Below, in pieces: positions 25,401 to 32,728 of a stretch of 64,000 nt of DNA. A program made the position numbers and the translations under genes. This DNA comes from Oxyruncus cristatus (Eukaryota; Chordata; Aves; Passeriformes; Cotingidae). The stretch is from NCBI GenBank assembly GCA_013399855.1, contig VXAY01002852.1, positions 499,220 to 563,219 on the forward strand, given 5' to 3'. Every line of letters starts with the position of its first letter. Positions within the stretch are counted from its first letter, which is position 1. The notes beneath the pieces were generated by a model. The model did no database searches. It was not told the origin of the DNA and saw only the letters and a list, made by a program, of their open reading frames with translations.

Positions 25401-28400
25401 TAATTCCTTTTTCCCTCCTATCCCAGAGTTCCAACCGGGAGTGCCATGGAAAGGTATACAAAACATTGACCCTGAATCTGACCCCTATGTGACCCCTGGA
25501 AGTGTGCTGGGGGGGACAACCACATCTCCCATTGTAGATACTGACCACCAACTTCTGCGGGACAACACCACAGGTAAAACAGTGAACAACTTACTATGTC
25601 ATTCTCTGAATCACTCTGATAGTCAGTGATTCTGATGTTCCGATTGTGACAGGCGAACAGTCTGTTGCATTTGACTCAGAAGGAAGCCGTGTGCCTTTGC
25701 GCCATCGCTGCGTGTCATGTGAAAGCTTGGCATTGGTACTGTTGTGGCTCTCTTGAGGCTTAATGGTATTACCAGAATATCCTTGAAATTGGCCTACTCT
25801 CTCCTTTTCTCTTTGATAGGGTCTAATTCTTCCCTCAACACCTCGCTGCCTTCACCTGGTGCCTGGCCCTACAGTGCCTCTGACAATTCCTTCACCAACG
25901 TTCATAGCACTTCAGGTATGCGGGCTCCAAAACTTACCCAGACAAAGCATTTTCTGCTTATTCATTGTTGTTCCACTTGGACTATTTAGTCCATCAGGCC
26001 TAACAGTGATTTGGGAAGGTAGACACCAAAACTCCAAACATATCCCCCTTCTTTATTCTTCCTCCAGCTTTATATGCTGAGTATGACTCCATGTGGTATG
26101 GAATATCCCTTTGGACACTTGGGGTCAGCTGTCCCAGCTGTGTACCCTCCCGGCTTCTTGTGCACCCCCATCCTTCTTGCTGCTGGGGGGAATGTGAGAA
26201 ACGGAAGAGGCCTTGACGGTGTATGAGCACTGCTCAGCAGTAACTAAACCATCTGTATTATCAATGCTGTTTCCAGCACAAATCCAAAACCCAGCCCCAT
26301 ACCAGCTAATATGAAGAAAATAGACGCTATCCCAGCCAAAGCCAGCACATTATGCAAGTTAAAAAATAGGGTTAACAATAAGCAGCAGATGCAAAAAGAA
26401 AAATAAAACAGCACGTGTACAATCTGTTGATATATTAAAGAGTTGCAGGACTGTCATAATTTTTAAAAGACACCTGCTGTATGTATGAATAGAAGTAACT
26501 TTATTCATTTTAACTTTAGAACATGGGAGTGCTGTGAAGGGAACACTTTTACCTCACCTTTTATAACGCTCATCGTTCCCTGAAACCTGGAGAGTGAGGA
26601 CTTTTCAGTCCTCTGGCATTTAATGGTTGACCTGTAAATAGTAATTTAAATATCTGTCTTAGGTTATTGGGAAGGTCTCCAAAGCTTTCTTGTGAAAAAT
26701 GGTTTCTGCAGGCACTTTGGAGTAAAATGCTGCAGACAAACCATTCAGATTTTGAACTTTTTACAAATGTCAGTTTTCTCTTGAAGATGACATTGTCTTG
26801 ACAACTACTTAAAAATGAAGAATTGGATGTAAATAGCAGAGGTTACAAGCAGAGCTGAGCTCTACATCCAGCCCAAACTTTATTTTTTTCATCTTACTGA
26901 AAAAAAGCTGTGTTCACATGTTACCACAGCATCTGCACAAAATATGTTGAGAATACTCTTTAGTCCTTAAGAAAAACTGTGCTCCTGCTGCTGGTTTGTG
27001 TGCTGACTTTGGTATGAAGCAGTGTTTGTGTATGCAGCATTCCAGTGGCATAAAAAATTTATTTTTCATAGTCTGGACAGAGGAGTGGCATGTCTCAGCT
27101 TCTTGCCTTTGCATAAATTTTGTCTAGCACGTAAGAAAGATCCAAGAGATAAAAAAATTACTGAAGTAAAAACTGAATTGAGAAAACTAGATCACTACCA
27201 CATACTGTTCGTCCTGTTAAACTGCGCTCAGTCGAAAGCAGGCCATCTGAACTGAGGATTTAGAATTCACTTATCTCTAAAACAAAGTCTAGTAAAAGTG
27301 GGTTTTTAAGCATTTCCATATACTTTCATGGGTTAGTGCTTGAAACCTGCTTTCTACTGACTGTTACTGTGTCATGGAAATATAGCTGTAAATTGAAACA
27401 CACTTCTGTTTCTGGAAGCTTTATGGTCTTGATTTCCAAATGTATTATTTTGTGATGCTCTGGCACATTGTAAATCTGAATTTTTACACTTTATATCAAA
27501 TAAGTAATTTACCACCTTTTGTTAGTGAATAAAGTTACATGCATATGTTCACACACACATGCGAGTTATGACAAAGATAATTCATGATCAAGATCATTCC
27601 ACCTTTTTCCCCCAGATGGCTGCATTTGTGTTCTCTGGTTCCCATTGCAGAACAAGTTAAAAAAAAAATTACTCAAGGAATTTTGACTTTTGAAATGTCG
27701 CTTGTTGTCAGAAGGTGTGGAAGAATTTGCAGTCTGCCTTCTTAAAGAAAACTGGTTTAGGAAGAGCTCCCAAATATTCATGGCGAATAGTGACATTTTG
27801 GAGAGTCTTTTAATTTTTCTCTTTTATTGAACTTCTATATAAAGTGTTCTTGAAATCTATTAGGGATATCCTCTGTTGGTCTTCTAACAGTCATCTGGTA
27901 ATGTTTCTAGTAAAAAAATGGGCTGTCAAGATTGTTTAAAAGTCCAGCTGTCACACAGCTAAGTGGCCACCTTTACGTGTTACTGTTGTAGCAGTACTGT
28001 CAGCATTGTGTGAGAGCTGTGATTCATGAGAAGGCTTTGATCTTTAGGACAAAATGGCACCTCCACGAGGTAATGTTACCTTAGTAGACCAAGAATGGTA
28101 AATACTCCTTTTAGTTCTCTGTAGGATTTGTACCTGAAGACAGTTCAGTTTTATCAAAGGTCAGTAGTGTCCCAACTTGTAAGAAGTTCTCAGGTGAAAT
28201 GTAGTGTGGATATAAGAGTTGCTGTTCATCTTATTAATGATGGAACATACTGCAATCTTACAGATTATAATATATATCTAGGTATATTAATTTCTTTTTG
28301 TCAGGTTATATAGAATAATCAAAGATTGACTTACTTGCAGCATGTAGTTTTTCAGTATGGTAAGTTAACTGCTGTATGCTTCTGTGCTTCATGCTTGTCT

Positions 28401-31400
28401 CCGATACAGATGTGGTCAAAAGGTCTACTGTTAGGACAGTTATTTAATCTCAAAGTTTCTCTAATACATACAATTTCTTTAATCTTCTAGCAAAATTCAG
28501 TGATTACAAATCAGCATGGTCCCCAGATCCCATAGGACACAATCCCACTCATCTCTCCAACAAGATGTGGAAAAACCATATTTCCTCAAGGAACACTACA
28601 GGGCTGCCCCGCCCACCTCCTGGCCTGACCAACCCCAAACCATCATCTCCATGGAACAGCACAGCACCCCGATCGGTCAGGGGCTGGGGGGCGCAGGACT
28701 CAAGGCTTGGCTCTGGTGAGAAGAATCAACTGATAGCGCCATTAATCAGACCTGAGGAGTGTATGTTTCACAGCACTAATGATTTGGAGGAAACAAAGTT
28801 GCAGTTGTCTGGTAAAAGGAAAAAAAGTTCCTTCTTGTGGAAATTTGCTCTCAGTAACTGGGGCGGGTGAGGGGTAGAATCTCGGGTCCTGCTGCAGGGA
28901 ATGAGTGAAGAGGGCTGAGAGCTGCTAGGAGAGAATACCTACTACATGGGGTCTTTCAAGACTAGATGCTTGCTGTGGGTGGGAAGCTTCTCAAAGTAAC
29001 TCTAGTAAAATGAATCTTGATGTCAAATGTGAGGAACGGTGTAGTTTTGTTTTCAGGACTGAAGATTAGGCTTTTGTGTGTTAACAGGGCTGATAACGAC
29101 GAATTTTTCTGAGACCAAAAGACCGAACTGTAAAGAATGATGGTTTTTCTTTGTATCAAATCTGTCTTGATTGCTCTATCTTATAATTTGCAGCATCTAC
29201 TTGGAGTGATGGTGGCTCAGTTCGTCCTAGCTACTGGCTGGTTCTTCACAATCTCACTCCACAGGTATTTTCTGTGGTTGTTTCTGGAAACTCGTTTGCT
29301 TCACCAAGGATTTGTGAACTCTTTAGTTGTTTCTCTTTGAATAAAATCTGGCAAAATCAGATTTGTCAGGATACATAACGTATTTCTACTATTGTAATCT
29401 CTTCAGCTAACTTTAGGATGTTCAAGTTTTGCTACGTGACTGTTTAAAACATTTCTTAAGAGTTACAAAAAATTATTGGAACAAAAAGTTTTTTCTTAGA
29501 AGTGAGGGTAAGTTGCGTGACTATAATGTTGAATGGTTTATAGCTGTTCTTTGGGATGTTGTCAATAAGAAAGTTGGTGTAACTGCCAGTTTTCACTTTA
29601 GTGTTTCCATAGTGAAACCACATAATTTTTCCAACACTCCTGCCAAAACCAGTCTAGTTAGGTTATTTCTGCAAGTATTCTCAGAGCTTGCTTCCGTTCA
29701 GAATGAATTCTGTGGAGATCCTGGTTTCAGCATTCCCAATTAGTCCTGAATTGAAGGGCTGGGAAAAGCCTATATGATTATCAGGAGAACCTCGAGGTCT
29801 AGACAGAGTCCCCTATTCAGTAGGATAATTTATTGTGCTTCTACAGTCTTAAGAAAACATTAATGTGAAAGGAAAAACTAAAGTCTCCTTCAGATCACCC
29901 AAAATGGTGAACTTTGCTCTTTTCGTAGAAAAGACTGTTTTCCTTGATGTGGAGGAAACAGAAGGCACAGTTCTAAGTCTGGCTTGTGCAAGATAGTTTA
30001 ATACTGCTTTAGGAATTATTTAATGGACGAAGAATATGTCTTGGAGGCATTTAACTTAATAGGAAAGAGACAGAAGCAGATTATAATTGTCTCTTTCGTA
30101 ACAGATTCTCTACTCATTGTAGGTCAGTGCAGCAGAGAGGAGGAAGTGTGAAGGTTAAGGTGGATTTGTAGACTCGTGGAATGGTTAGGGTTGGAAGGAA
30201 CAGTATTGTCATTTCAAGGTTCTCTGTTTTAACTTTGACCATATTTGTACCCACACACAACTTCCTTTTCCTTCATTTGAAGTTGCATTATATAGTAGGG
30301 GAGAGAGAGAGAAAAAAGAAATTAGCACTTCCTTAAGTATTTGCACATACAGATCCCATTCCTGTGTGCATATTCCTGTGGCATACCAGGAATGGAATCT
30401 GTCTGTGCAGAACACCTGGGAGAGCAGCTATTACTGGAGGTAACAAGTTGTTGCTGCTGCAGAAGGAATGTAGGCAACAACTGCTCTGAAAACATCAGTT
30501 CAGGAGGAGTGAACATTGGTAGGTTTGGCAGGAATATCACAGTTTCTGTCACGTACGGTTTCATAACCCACAAAGACAAAGAAGCACTAAAATAAAATTT
30601 TAAAAAATTCATTGTAGAGATATTTCCAGTTTTTCAAAAACCTTTCAAATACTTGTTTATCTAAATTCTACTGAAATCAGAGAGCTGGAGACTAAAACAC
30701 TCTGGTTCCTTTGGTAAAATTCTGATGGCTGAAGGTGGTGAGAAGTACAAGTTGTGTATAATTACCGGAGAAGTTGTCAACGTAAGGATAGTGACAGTGT
30801 AAGAAACTCAATGTGAGAGGGTAAGACTGGACTCAAACTGCAAATGAATGGCAATGTCAGATTATTTCCTAAAGCAAACTCCATCTAATCACGAGAAGTC
30901 AAGGCATACTAGTTCCTGTTTGAAAATTAACTTCCATCACCTTTGCTTACTTCCCACTGCTTTCACCTGTTTTCCTTTCTGAGAGCAGAGTATCTTTTAA
31001 TTACTGGGACAAAGCTAGGATTGAAGTATGTTTAGAAAACAGTTACAAACATCTGTTTTATCTTGGCTGTTGTTCTTCAGATTGATGGGTCAACCTTGAG
31101 GACGATCTGCATGCAGCATGGCCCACTGCTGACATTCCATCTGAACCTGACCCAGGGCACCGCCCTTATCCGATATAACACCAAACAGGAGGCGGCCAAG
31201 GCCCAGACTGCACTGCACATGTAAGCAAGGTTTTGAGACAAAAATCTTGGGGGGGGGGTAGGGNNNNNNNNNNNNNNNNNNNNNNNNNNNNNNNNNNNNN
31301 NNTCCTGCATTTAAAACCTGTTCTTCCTCTGTTCTGTTTGAAAGGTGGCATACGTGCGTTAACCGTTTTGCCTACGCTGTATAGGCACTTTTATTGCTCC

Positions 31401-32103
31401 TGGTGTTAATGTTCAGGACCTTAGTTTAAATTTAGAAAGGATTTGTGGCAGGCATAGCTGAGGGTTGGGCTAGGGGATTGGAGTTTTTTTGTGTTAGTGG
31501 GTTTTTTTCCCCTTATAAAATAGGTAGTTCTTGTGTTTAGAGTCAGTTTCACTGTCAAGAACAGCTGAAGTTTTCTGTCTTCATTCCATTGTAGCAATTT
31601 TTGTATTTCCTTTTGGTTTGGGCACCTCATAGTACTGTTCGTGTGCTTCTGAATCCCTTGCCCTTAGCTTCTGGCTCTAATTTTTTTACTTGCATGTATC
31701 TTGTCTTGCTAGGTGTGTGTTGGGAAACACTACCATCCTGGCTGAGTTTGCCACCGATGAAGAGGTTAGTCGCTTTCTGGCACAAGCTCAGCCCCCTACA
31801 CCTGCAGCAACCCCGAGTGCACCCGCAGCAGGCTGGCAATCCCTGGAGACAGGACAGAACCAGACAGATCCAGTTGGACCTGCTTTGAATCTCTTTGGTG
31901 GGTCAACAGGGCTTGGGCAGTGGAGCAGTGGTGGCGGCGGCAGCAGCAGTGGGGGTGATCTCACTGGCGCTTCATTGTGGGGGCCCCCCAACTATTCTTC
32001 AAGCTTGTGGGGGGTCCCAAGCGTAGAGGATCCACACAGAATGGGCAGCCCTGCTCCCTTACTACCTGGAGACCTTCTGGGAGGAGGGTCGGATTCAATC
32101 TGA
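1..32103 (+). CDS. TNRC6B: TNRC6B, GW182-family miRNA silencing scaffold (5' part outside window), 19 exons
   Basis: TNRC6 proteins bind Argonaute through tryptophan motifs and recruit PABPC and the CCR4-NOT and PAN2-PAN3 deadenylases, so that miRNA targets are repressed in the cytoplasm and P-bodies. Nineteen exons joined at GT-AG sites (1-1433, 2710-2868, 6054-6232, 7415-7489, 8886-8931, 13710-13858, 15034-15204, 17486-17611, 18737-18868, 19387-19482, 19712-19889, 20245-20379, 20565-20741, 25427-25573, 25820-25915, 28491-28715, 29194-29264, 31081-31220, 31713-32103) keep one open frame of 1374 codons plus TGA. Visible domains in order are: GW repeats with about 31 tryptophans in the first exon, further GW repeats, a Q-rich region, PAM2 ([14 protein letters not shown]), P-GL (RPPPGL), an RRM-like fold, and the C-terminal tail ending GGGSDSI. 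Human TNRC6B is roughly 1830 residues, so about 460 N-terminal residues lie upstream. The paralogues TNRC6A and TNRC6C are less likely: the sequence follows TNRC6B as I remember it, and ADSL is the downstream neighbour, as in human. Confidence 0.96.
1434..2709 (+). other. TNRC6B: TNRC6B intron with a CR1 fragment
   Basis: GT-AG intron (gtacta to gcgcag). An antisense CR1 LINE end occupies about 1728-2082. The rest is AT-rich with no supported gene or exon. Confidence 0.85.
1728..2082 (-). mobile_element. CR1 LINE 3' fragment, antisense to TNRC6B
   Basis: The segment reads like the reverse complement of an avian CR1 3' end. Recognisable blocks are gagtccaacc, acccagcactgcc, taagtgccacatctac, agggatggtgaccc, ttccaatgc and ctcctttcaggtagttgtag. 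The terminal octamer repeat expected at the left (3') end has decayed. The copy is 5'-truncated, as most CR1 copies are, and carries no intact ORF. Subfamily and exact ends need RepeatMasker. Confidence 0.87.
2710..2868 (+). CDS. TNRC6B: TNRC6B exon, GW repeats
   Basis: 159-nt exon in phase 1-1, with acceptor cag at 2707-2709 and donor gtgagt at 2869. It reads [19 protein letters not shown], then [11 protein letters not shown] and TTGWGNAP, carrying three GW/WG Argonaute-binding-type repeats. The length is a multiple of three and both ends share phase, so skipping it would keep the frame. Confidence 0.95.
2869..6053 (+). other. TNRC6B: TNRC6B intron, 3.2 kb
   Basis: AT-rich intron between gtgagt and ctaaag. 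No transposon, RNA gene or exon was recognised. A 76-codon open stretch at 5192-5422 has no recognisable homology and is treated as chance. Confidence 0.8.
6054..6232 (+). CDS. TNRC6B: TNRC6B exon, GW repeats
   Basis: 179-nt exon, phase 1 to phase 0, acceptor aag at 6051-6053 and donor gtaaag at 6233. It encodes [20 protein letters not shown], an acidic run [10 protein letters not shown], and TSWGQGGKK, matching TNRC6B as remembered from human. Tryptophans are kept at GW/WG positions. Confidence 0.95.
6233..7414 (+). other. TNRC6B: TNRC6B intron, 1.2 kb
   Basis: AT-rich intron ending in a long uninterrupted T tract (about 7397-7410) directly before the ccag acceptor. Nothing else was recognised. 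Confidence 0.8.
7415..7489 (+). CDS. TNRC6B: TNRC6B small exon (25 codons)
   Basis: 75-nt phase 0-0 exon with a strong poly-T/ccag acceptor and donor gtaagt at 7490. It encodes [19 protein letters not shown] and then SNMGLL, matching TNRC6B. Being symmetric, it could be skipped in frame. Confidence 0.94.
7490..8885 (+). other. TNRC6B: TNRC6B intron with a T/G-rich low-complexity tract
   Basis: Intron between gtaagt and cccag. It contains the T/G-rich tract at 7761-7895. No other element was recognised. Confidence 0.8.
7761..7895 (+). repeat. T/G-rich low-complexity tract
   Basis: About 135 bases are almost entirely T and G on the + strand, with G runs of 3-5 (7768-7771, 7775-7778, about 7798-7800 and 7806-7810) and a core of gttttgttt-type repeats. 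It lies in sense orientation in an intron, so the pre-mRNA would be G/U-rich. Adjacent reading frames are artefacts of composition. Confidence 0.85.
8886..8931 (+). CDS. TNRC6B: TNRC6B microexon-sized coding exon (46 nt)
   Basis: Acceptor cccag at 8881-8885 follows a long pyrimidine tract, and the donor is gtgcgt at 8932. It encodes [15 protein letters not shown] plus one base, phase 0 to phase 1. It matches TNRC6B (human SQTEDNPSSKMDLSV) and joins in frame to both neighbours. Confidence 0.93.
8932..13709 (+). other. TNRC6B: TNRC6B intron, 4.8 kb
   Basis: The longest TNRC6B intron here. It is AT-rich with a T/G-rich patch at about 11281-11322. I recognise no repeat family, RNA gene or additional exon. 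Open stretches of 60-93 codons (for example 10012-10293 and 11478-11669) look like chance. Confidence 0.75.
13710..13858 (+). CDS. TNRC6B: TNRC6B exon, conserved middle segment
   Basis: 149-nt exon, phase 1 to phase 0, acceptor cttacag ending at 13709 and donor gtgaga at 13859. It encodes [20 protein letters not shown], then [16 protein letters not shown] and TDSGPYFEK, a strongly conserved TNRC6 block between the GW-rich and Q-rich regions. Confidence 0.95.
13859..15033 (+). other. TNRC6B: TNRC6B intron, 1.2 kb
   Basis: AT-rich intron from gtgaga to the cag at 15031-15033. No repeat or gene was recognised. Confidence 0.8.
15034..15204 (+). CDS. TNRC6B: TNRC6B symmetric 57-codon exon, likely cassette
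   Basis: 171-nt phase 0-0 exon, acceptor cttcag ending at 15033 and donor gtaagc at 15205. It encodes [19 protein letters not shown], a Ser/Pro-rich [17 protein letters not shown], and [11 protein letters not shown]. The flanking exons (ending PYFEK and starting GGNHGLFGN) also join in frame without it. Human TNRC6B isoforms with and without this block are my recollection, so alternative inclusion is inferred. Confidence 0.93.
15205..17485 (+). other. TNRC6B: TNRC6B intron, 2.3 kb
   Basis: Intron from gtaagc to ttgtag. Open stretches at 15737-16030 (97 codons) and 16242-16439 resemble no known protein. A poly-T run lies at about 16866-16880. No transposon was recognised. Confidence 0.75.
17486..17611 (+). 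CDS. TNRC6B: TNRC6B exon (42 codons)
   Basis: 126-nt phase 0-0 exon, acceptor ttgtag ending at 17485 and donor gtaagg at 17612. It encodes [38 protein letters not shown] and LSPQ, near-identical to the human segment as remembered. Confidence 0.95.
17612..18736 (+). other. TNRC6B: TNRC6B intron with A-rich simple sequence
   Basis: Contains the A-rich tract at 17904-17978. The rest is unremarkable AT-rich intron ending in atgcag. Confidence 0.8.
17904..17978 (+). repeat. A-rich simple sequence, (A)n then (CAAA)-like
   Basis: A run of about 20 A followed by aaccaaaa/caaacaaa units. It could be a simple repeat or the decayed tail of an unrecognised retroposon. Nothing upstream is recognisable as a SINE or a processed gene. 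Confidence 0.85.
18737..18868 (+). CDS. TNRC6B: TNRC6B exon (44 codons), start of Q-rich region
   Basis: 132-nt phase 0-0 exon, acceptor atgcag ending at 18736 and donor gtaagt at 18869. It encodes [38 protein letters not shown] and IPQFQL, matching TNRC6B. Confidence 0.95.
18869..19386 (+). other. TNRC6B: TNRC6B intron, 0.5 kb
   Basis: Short AT-rich intron between gtaagt and ttgtag. Nothing was recognised in it. Confidence 0.85.
19387..19482 (+). CDS. TNRC6B: TNRC6B Q-rich exon
   Basis: 96-nt phase 0-0 exon, acceptor ttgtag ending at 19386 and donor gtgtgg at 19483. It encodes ACQLLL, seven glutamines from CAG and CAA codons (19405-19425), [13 protein letters not shown], then QQQEQQ. In GW182 proteins the Q-rich region contributes to P-body targeting and silencing. 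Confidence 0.95.
19712..19889 (+). CDS. TNRC6B: TNRC6B Q-rich exon, second part
   Basis: 178-nt exon, phase 0 to phase 1, acceptor ttgcag ending at 19711 and donor gtaagc at 19890. It encodes LARMVSAL, six CAG-encoded glutamines (from about 19736), [19 protein letters not shown] and [12 protein letters not shown], following human TNRC6B with a shorter Q run than I remember there. Confidence 0.95.
19890..20244 (+). other. TNRC6B: TNRC6B intron, 0.36 kb
   Basis: Short intron from gtaagc to ttcacag. Nothing was recognised. Confidence 0.85.
20245..20379 (+). CDS. TNRC6B: TNRC6B exon (45 codons)
   Basis: 135-nt phase 1-1 exon, acceptor ttcacag ending at 20244 and donor gtgaga at 20380. It encodes [39 protein letters not shown] and NMHKN. 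Human has one extra residue (WTSMMEG) as I recall it. Confidence 0.95.
20565..20741 (+). CDS. TNRC6B: TNRC6B exon carrying the 5' half of the PAM2 motif
   Basis: 177-nt phase 1-1 exon, acceptor cttcag ending at 20564 and donor gtatta at 20742. It encodes [39 protein letters not shown] and [10 protein letters not shown]. The last residues begin the PAM2 motif that binds the MLLE domain of PABPC, and the Glu codon is split by the following intron. Confidence 0.95.
20742..25426 (+). other. TNRC6B: TNRC6B intron, 4.7 kb, interrupting the PAM2 motif
   Basis: Intron from gtatta to cccag with an ancient L3/CR1-like fragment at 23845-24269. Several open stretches on the minus strand (for example 22293-22526 and 23856-24326) have no recognisable product. 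Nothing else was identified. Confidence 0.8.
23845..24269 (+). mobile_element. Old L3/CR1-like LINE 3' end
   Basis: Blocks in the expected order match the 3' end of the amniote L3/CR1 group: aaaatcatga, gaggatacaaattt, gaacttctgga, gattggataaa, then atactggaccggatggacca and tgacccggtagggcatttct followed by ttatgt. Divergence is much higher than in the two CR1 copies elsewhere in the window, which suggests an ancient insertion. The 156-codon minus-strand open frame over it is an artefact. Confidence 0.72.
25427..25573 (+). CDS. TNRC6B: TNRC6B exon with the core of the PAM2 motif
   Basis: 147-nt phase 1-1 exon, acceptor tcccag ending at 25426 and donor gtaaaa at 25574. With the previous exon it gives [19 protein letters not shown], the PABPC-binding PAM2 region, followed by [20 protein letters not shown] and HQLLRDNTT. 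The E-F-x-P residues typical of PAM2 are all present. Confidence 0.95.
25820..25915 (+). CDS. TNRC6B: TNRC6B exon (32 codons)
   Basis: 96-nt phase 1-1 exon, acceptor gatag ending at 25819 and donor gtatgc at 25916. It encodes [19 protein letters not shown] and [13 protein letters not shown], with one tryptophan of the C-terminal silencing region. Confidence 0.95.
25916..28490 (+). other. TNRC6B: TNRC6B intron with an LTR fragment
   Basis: Intron from gtatgc to cttctag. About 26011-26349 is an LTR-like retroviral remnant. The remainder is AT-rich with nothing else recognised. Confidence 0.8.
26011..26349 (+). mobile_element. Avian ERVL-type LTR fragment (likely solo)
   Basis: The segment resembles an LTR family I know as widespread in bird genomes. 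Hallmarks are gggaaggtagacacca, agctttatatgctgag, ggtatggaatatccctttgg, ggggtcagctgtcccagctg, gcactgctcagcagtaacta and a right end at ccagcaca. No flanking gag, pol or env sequence is visible, so it is a solo or truncated LTR in the host gene's orientation. Family name and exact left end are uncertain. Confidence 0.75.
28491..28715 (+). CDS. TNRC6B: TNRC6B exon with the P-GL motif
   Basis: 225-nt phase 1-1 exon, acceptor tctag ending at 28490 and donor gtgaga at 28716. It encodes [54 protein letters not shown] and [14 protein letters not shown]. The proline-rich P-GL segment and the scattered tryptophans belong to the silencing domain that contacts the CCR4-NOT complex in GW182 proteins. Confidence 0.96.
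28716..29193 (+). other. TNRC6B: TNRC6B intron, 0.48 kb
   Basis: Intron from gtgaga to ttgcag. Nothing was recognised in it. Confidence 0.85.
29194..29264 (+). CDS. TNRC6B: TNRC6B exon, start of the RRM-like domain
   Basis: 71-nt exon, phase 1 to phase 0, acceptor ttgcag ending at 29193 and donor gtattt at 29265. It encodes [19 protein letters not shown] and LTPQ, in which YWLVLHNL is the first beta strand of the RRM-like fold. Confidence 0.95.
29265..31080 (+). other. TNRC6B: TNRC6B intron, 1.8 kb
   Basis: Intron from gtattt to cttcag. A short stretch at about 30170-30215 (tggaatggttagggttggaa) resembles the 3' tip of an antisense CR1 but is too short to call firmly. Nothing else was recognised. 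Confidence 0.75.
31081..31220 (+). CDS. TNRC6B: TNRC6B exon, RRM-like domain core
   Basis: 140-nt exon, phase 0 to phase 2, acceptor cttcag ending at 31080 and donor gtaagc at 31221. It encodes [40 protein letters not shown] and AQTALH. This is the helix-strand core of the GW182 RRM, a fold reported to lack the aromatic residues for RNA binding. Confidence 0.96.
31221..31712 (+). other. TNRC6B: Last TNRC6B intron, with a 39-base gap
   Basis: Intron from gtaagc to gctag. It contains a G run (31250-31258) followed by 39 N (31264-31302). No other element was recognised. Confidence 0.8.
31264..31302. other. Assembly gap (39 N)
   Basis: Unsequenced bases directly after a G-rich run in a TNRC6B intron. 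No coding sequence is expected to be lost, because the adjacent exons join in frame. Confidence 0.99.
31713..32103 (+). CDS. TNRC6B: TNRC6B last coding exon, end of RRM and C-terminal silencing tail
   Basis: Acceptor ttgctag ends at 31712. The first base completes a Met codon (at|g), and the frame runs to TGA at 32101-32103. It encodes [20 protein letters not shown] to close the RRM, an Ala/Pro linker, [37 protein letters not shown] and the terminus GGGSDSI. The two SLWG motifs and QW are tryptophans of the CCR4-NOT-recruiting tail. A short GGC/AGC-rich run near 31933-31953 makes a Gly/Ser stretch. Confidence 0.97.
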
Positions 32104-32187
32104 ACTTAGAACTTTCAACTCTGACCTCGTGACCTTTTTTGGAACAGCAGCAGCACTAACTTGACCTTTTCGTTTTTTTCAACTTGC

Positions 32188-32193
32188 AATAAA
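32188..32193 (+). terminator. TNRC6B: Candidate proximal poly(A) signal of TNRC6B
   Basis: AATAAA 85 bases after the stop codon, in gcaataaatac. If used, it would give a very short 3'UTR lacking all distal sites. The A-rich sequence after it (32207-32236) could also cause false oligo-dT priming in cDNA data, so usage is uncertain. Confidence 0.45.
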
Positions 32194-32621
32194 TACATTT
32201 ATAAAAGGAAAAAAGAAAATGGAGAAAGAAAAAAAGGTGGGTCATTGACAGACTGTCTGAGCACATAGTTGCCTCCCTTATATAACTTCAGTTTTTTCGT
32301 TTGGAATATGAATCCAAAAAAGAGAACATATCACTCTTGAAATACTTGAATCGTGAACGCCAACGTAGAAAGACAATGTGAAGCAAGTACACATACCATT
32401 TAAATTTAAACAGAAAAAATTAAAAAAATTAGTTTCTAGTTTTTCACTTTTTCATGTTATACGGAAGTTGTTGCTAAGAAACATATATACTGAAAAAATA
32501 GCTTTTTAACTTTGTTTGCACTGGGTGTGTTTCCGTCCTTAGGTCTACCATGTTGGGTTGGGGGAGGGGAGGGGTTCAAAAGAGAAATGGGGGGGAGGGA
32601 AAGACTTGACGGAGCCTCACT

Positions 32622-32728
32622 TTAAAAACAAAAAAAACTAAAAAAAAAACTAAAAAAAAAAAAAATTTAAAAACCCACAAAAAAAAACAAAACAGAAAAA
32701 AACAAACAAACAAAACAAAAAAACCAAC
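32622..32728 (+). repeat. A-rich simple sequence in the TNRC6B 3'UTR
   Basis: About 105 bases dominated by A with isolated C, T and G, ending in (caaa)-like units. It is low complexity, and the minus-strand open frames over it are artefacts. Confidence 0.85.

Noticed and set aside
30170..30215. Short CR1-tip-like sequence
   Set aside because: Only about 20 bases resemble CR1, too little for a feature call.
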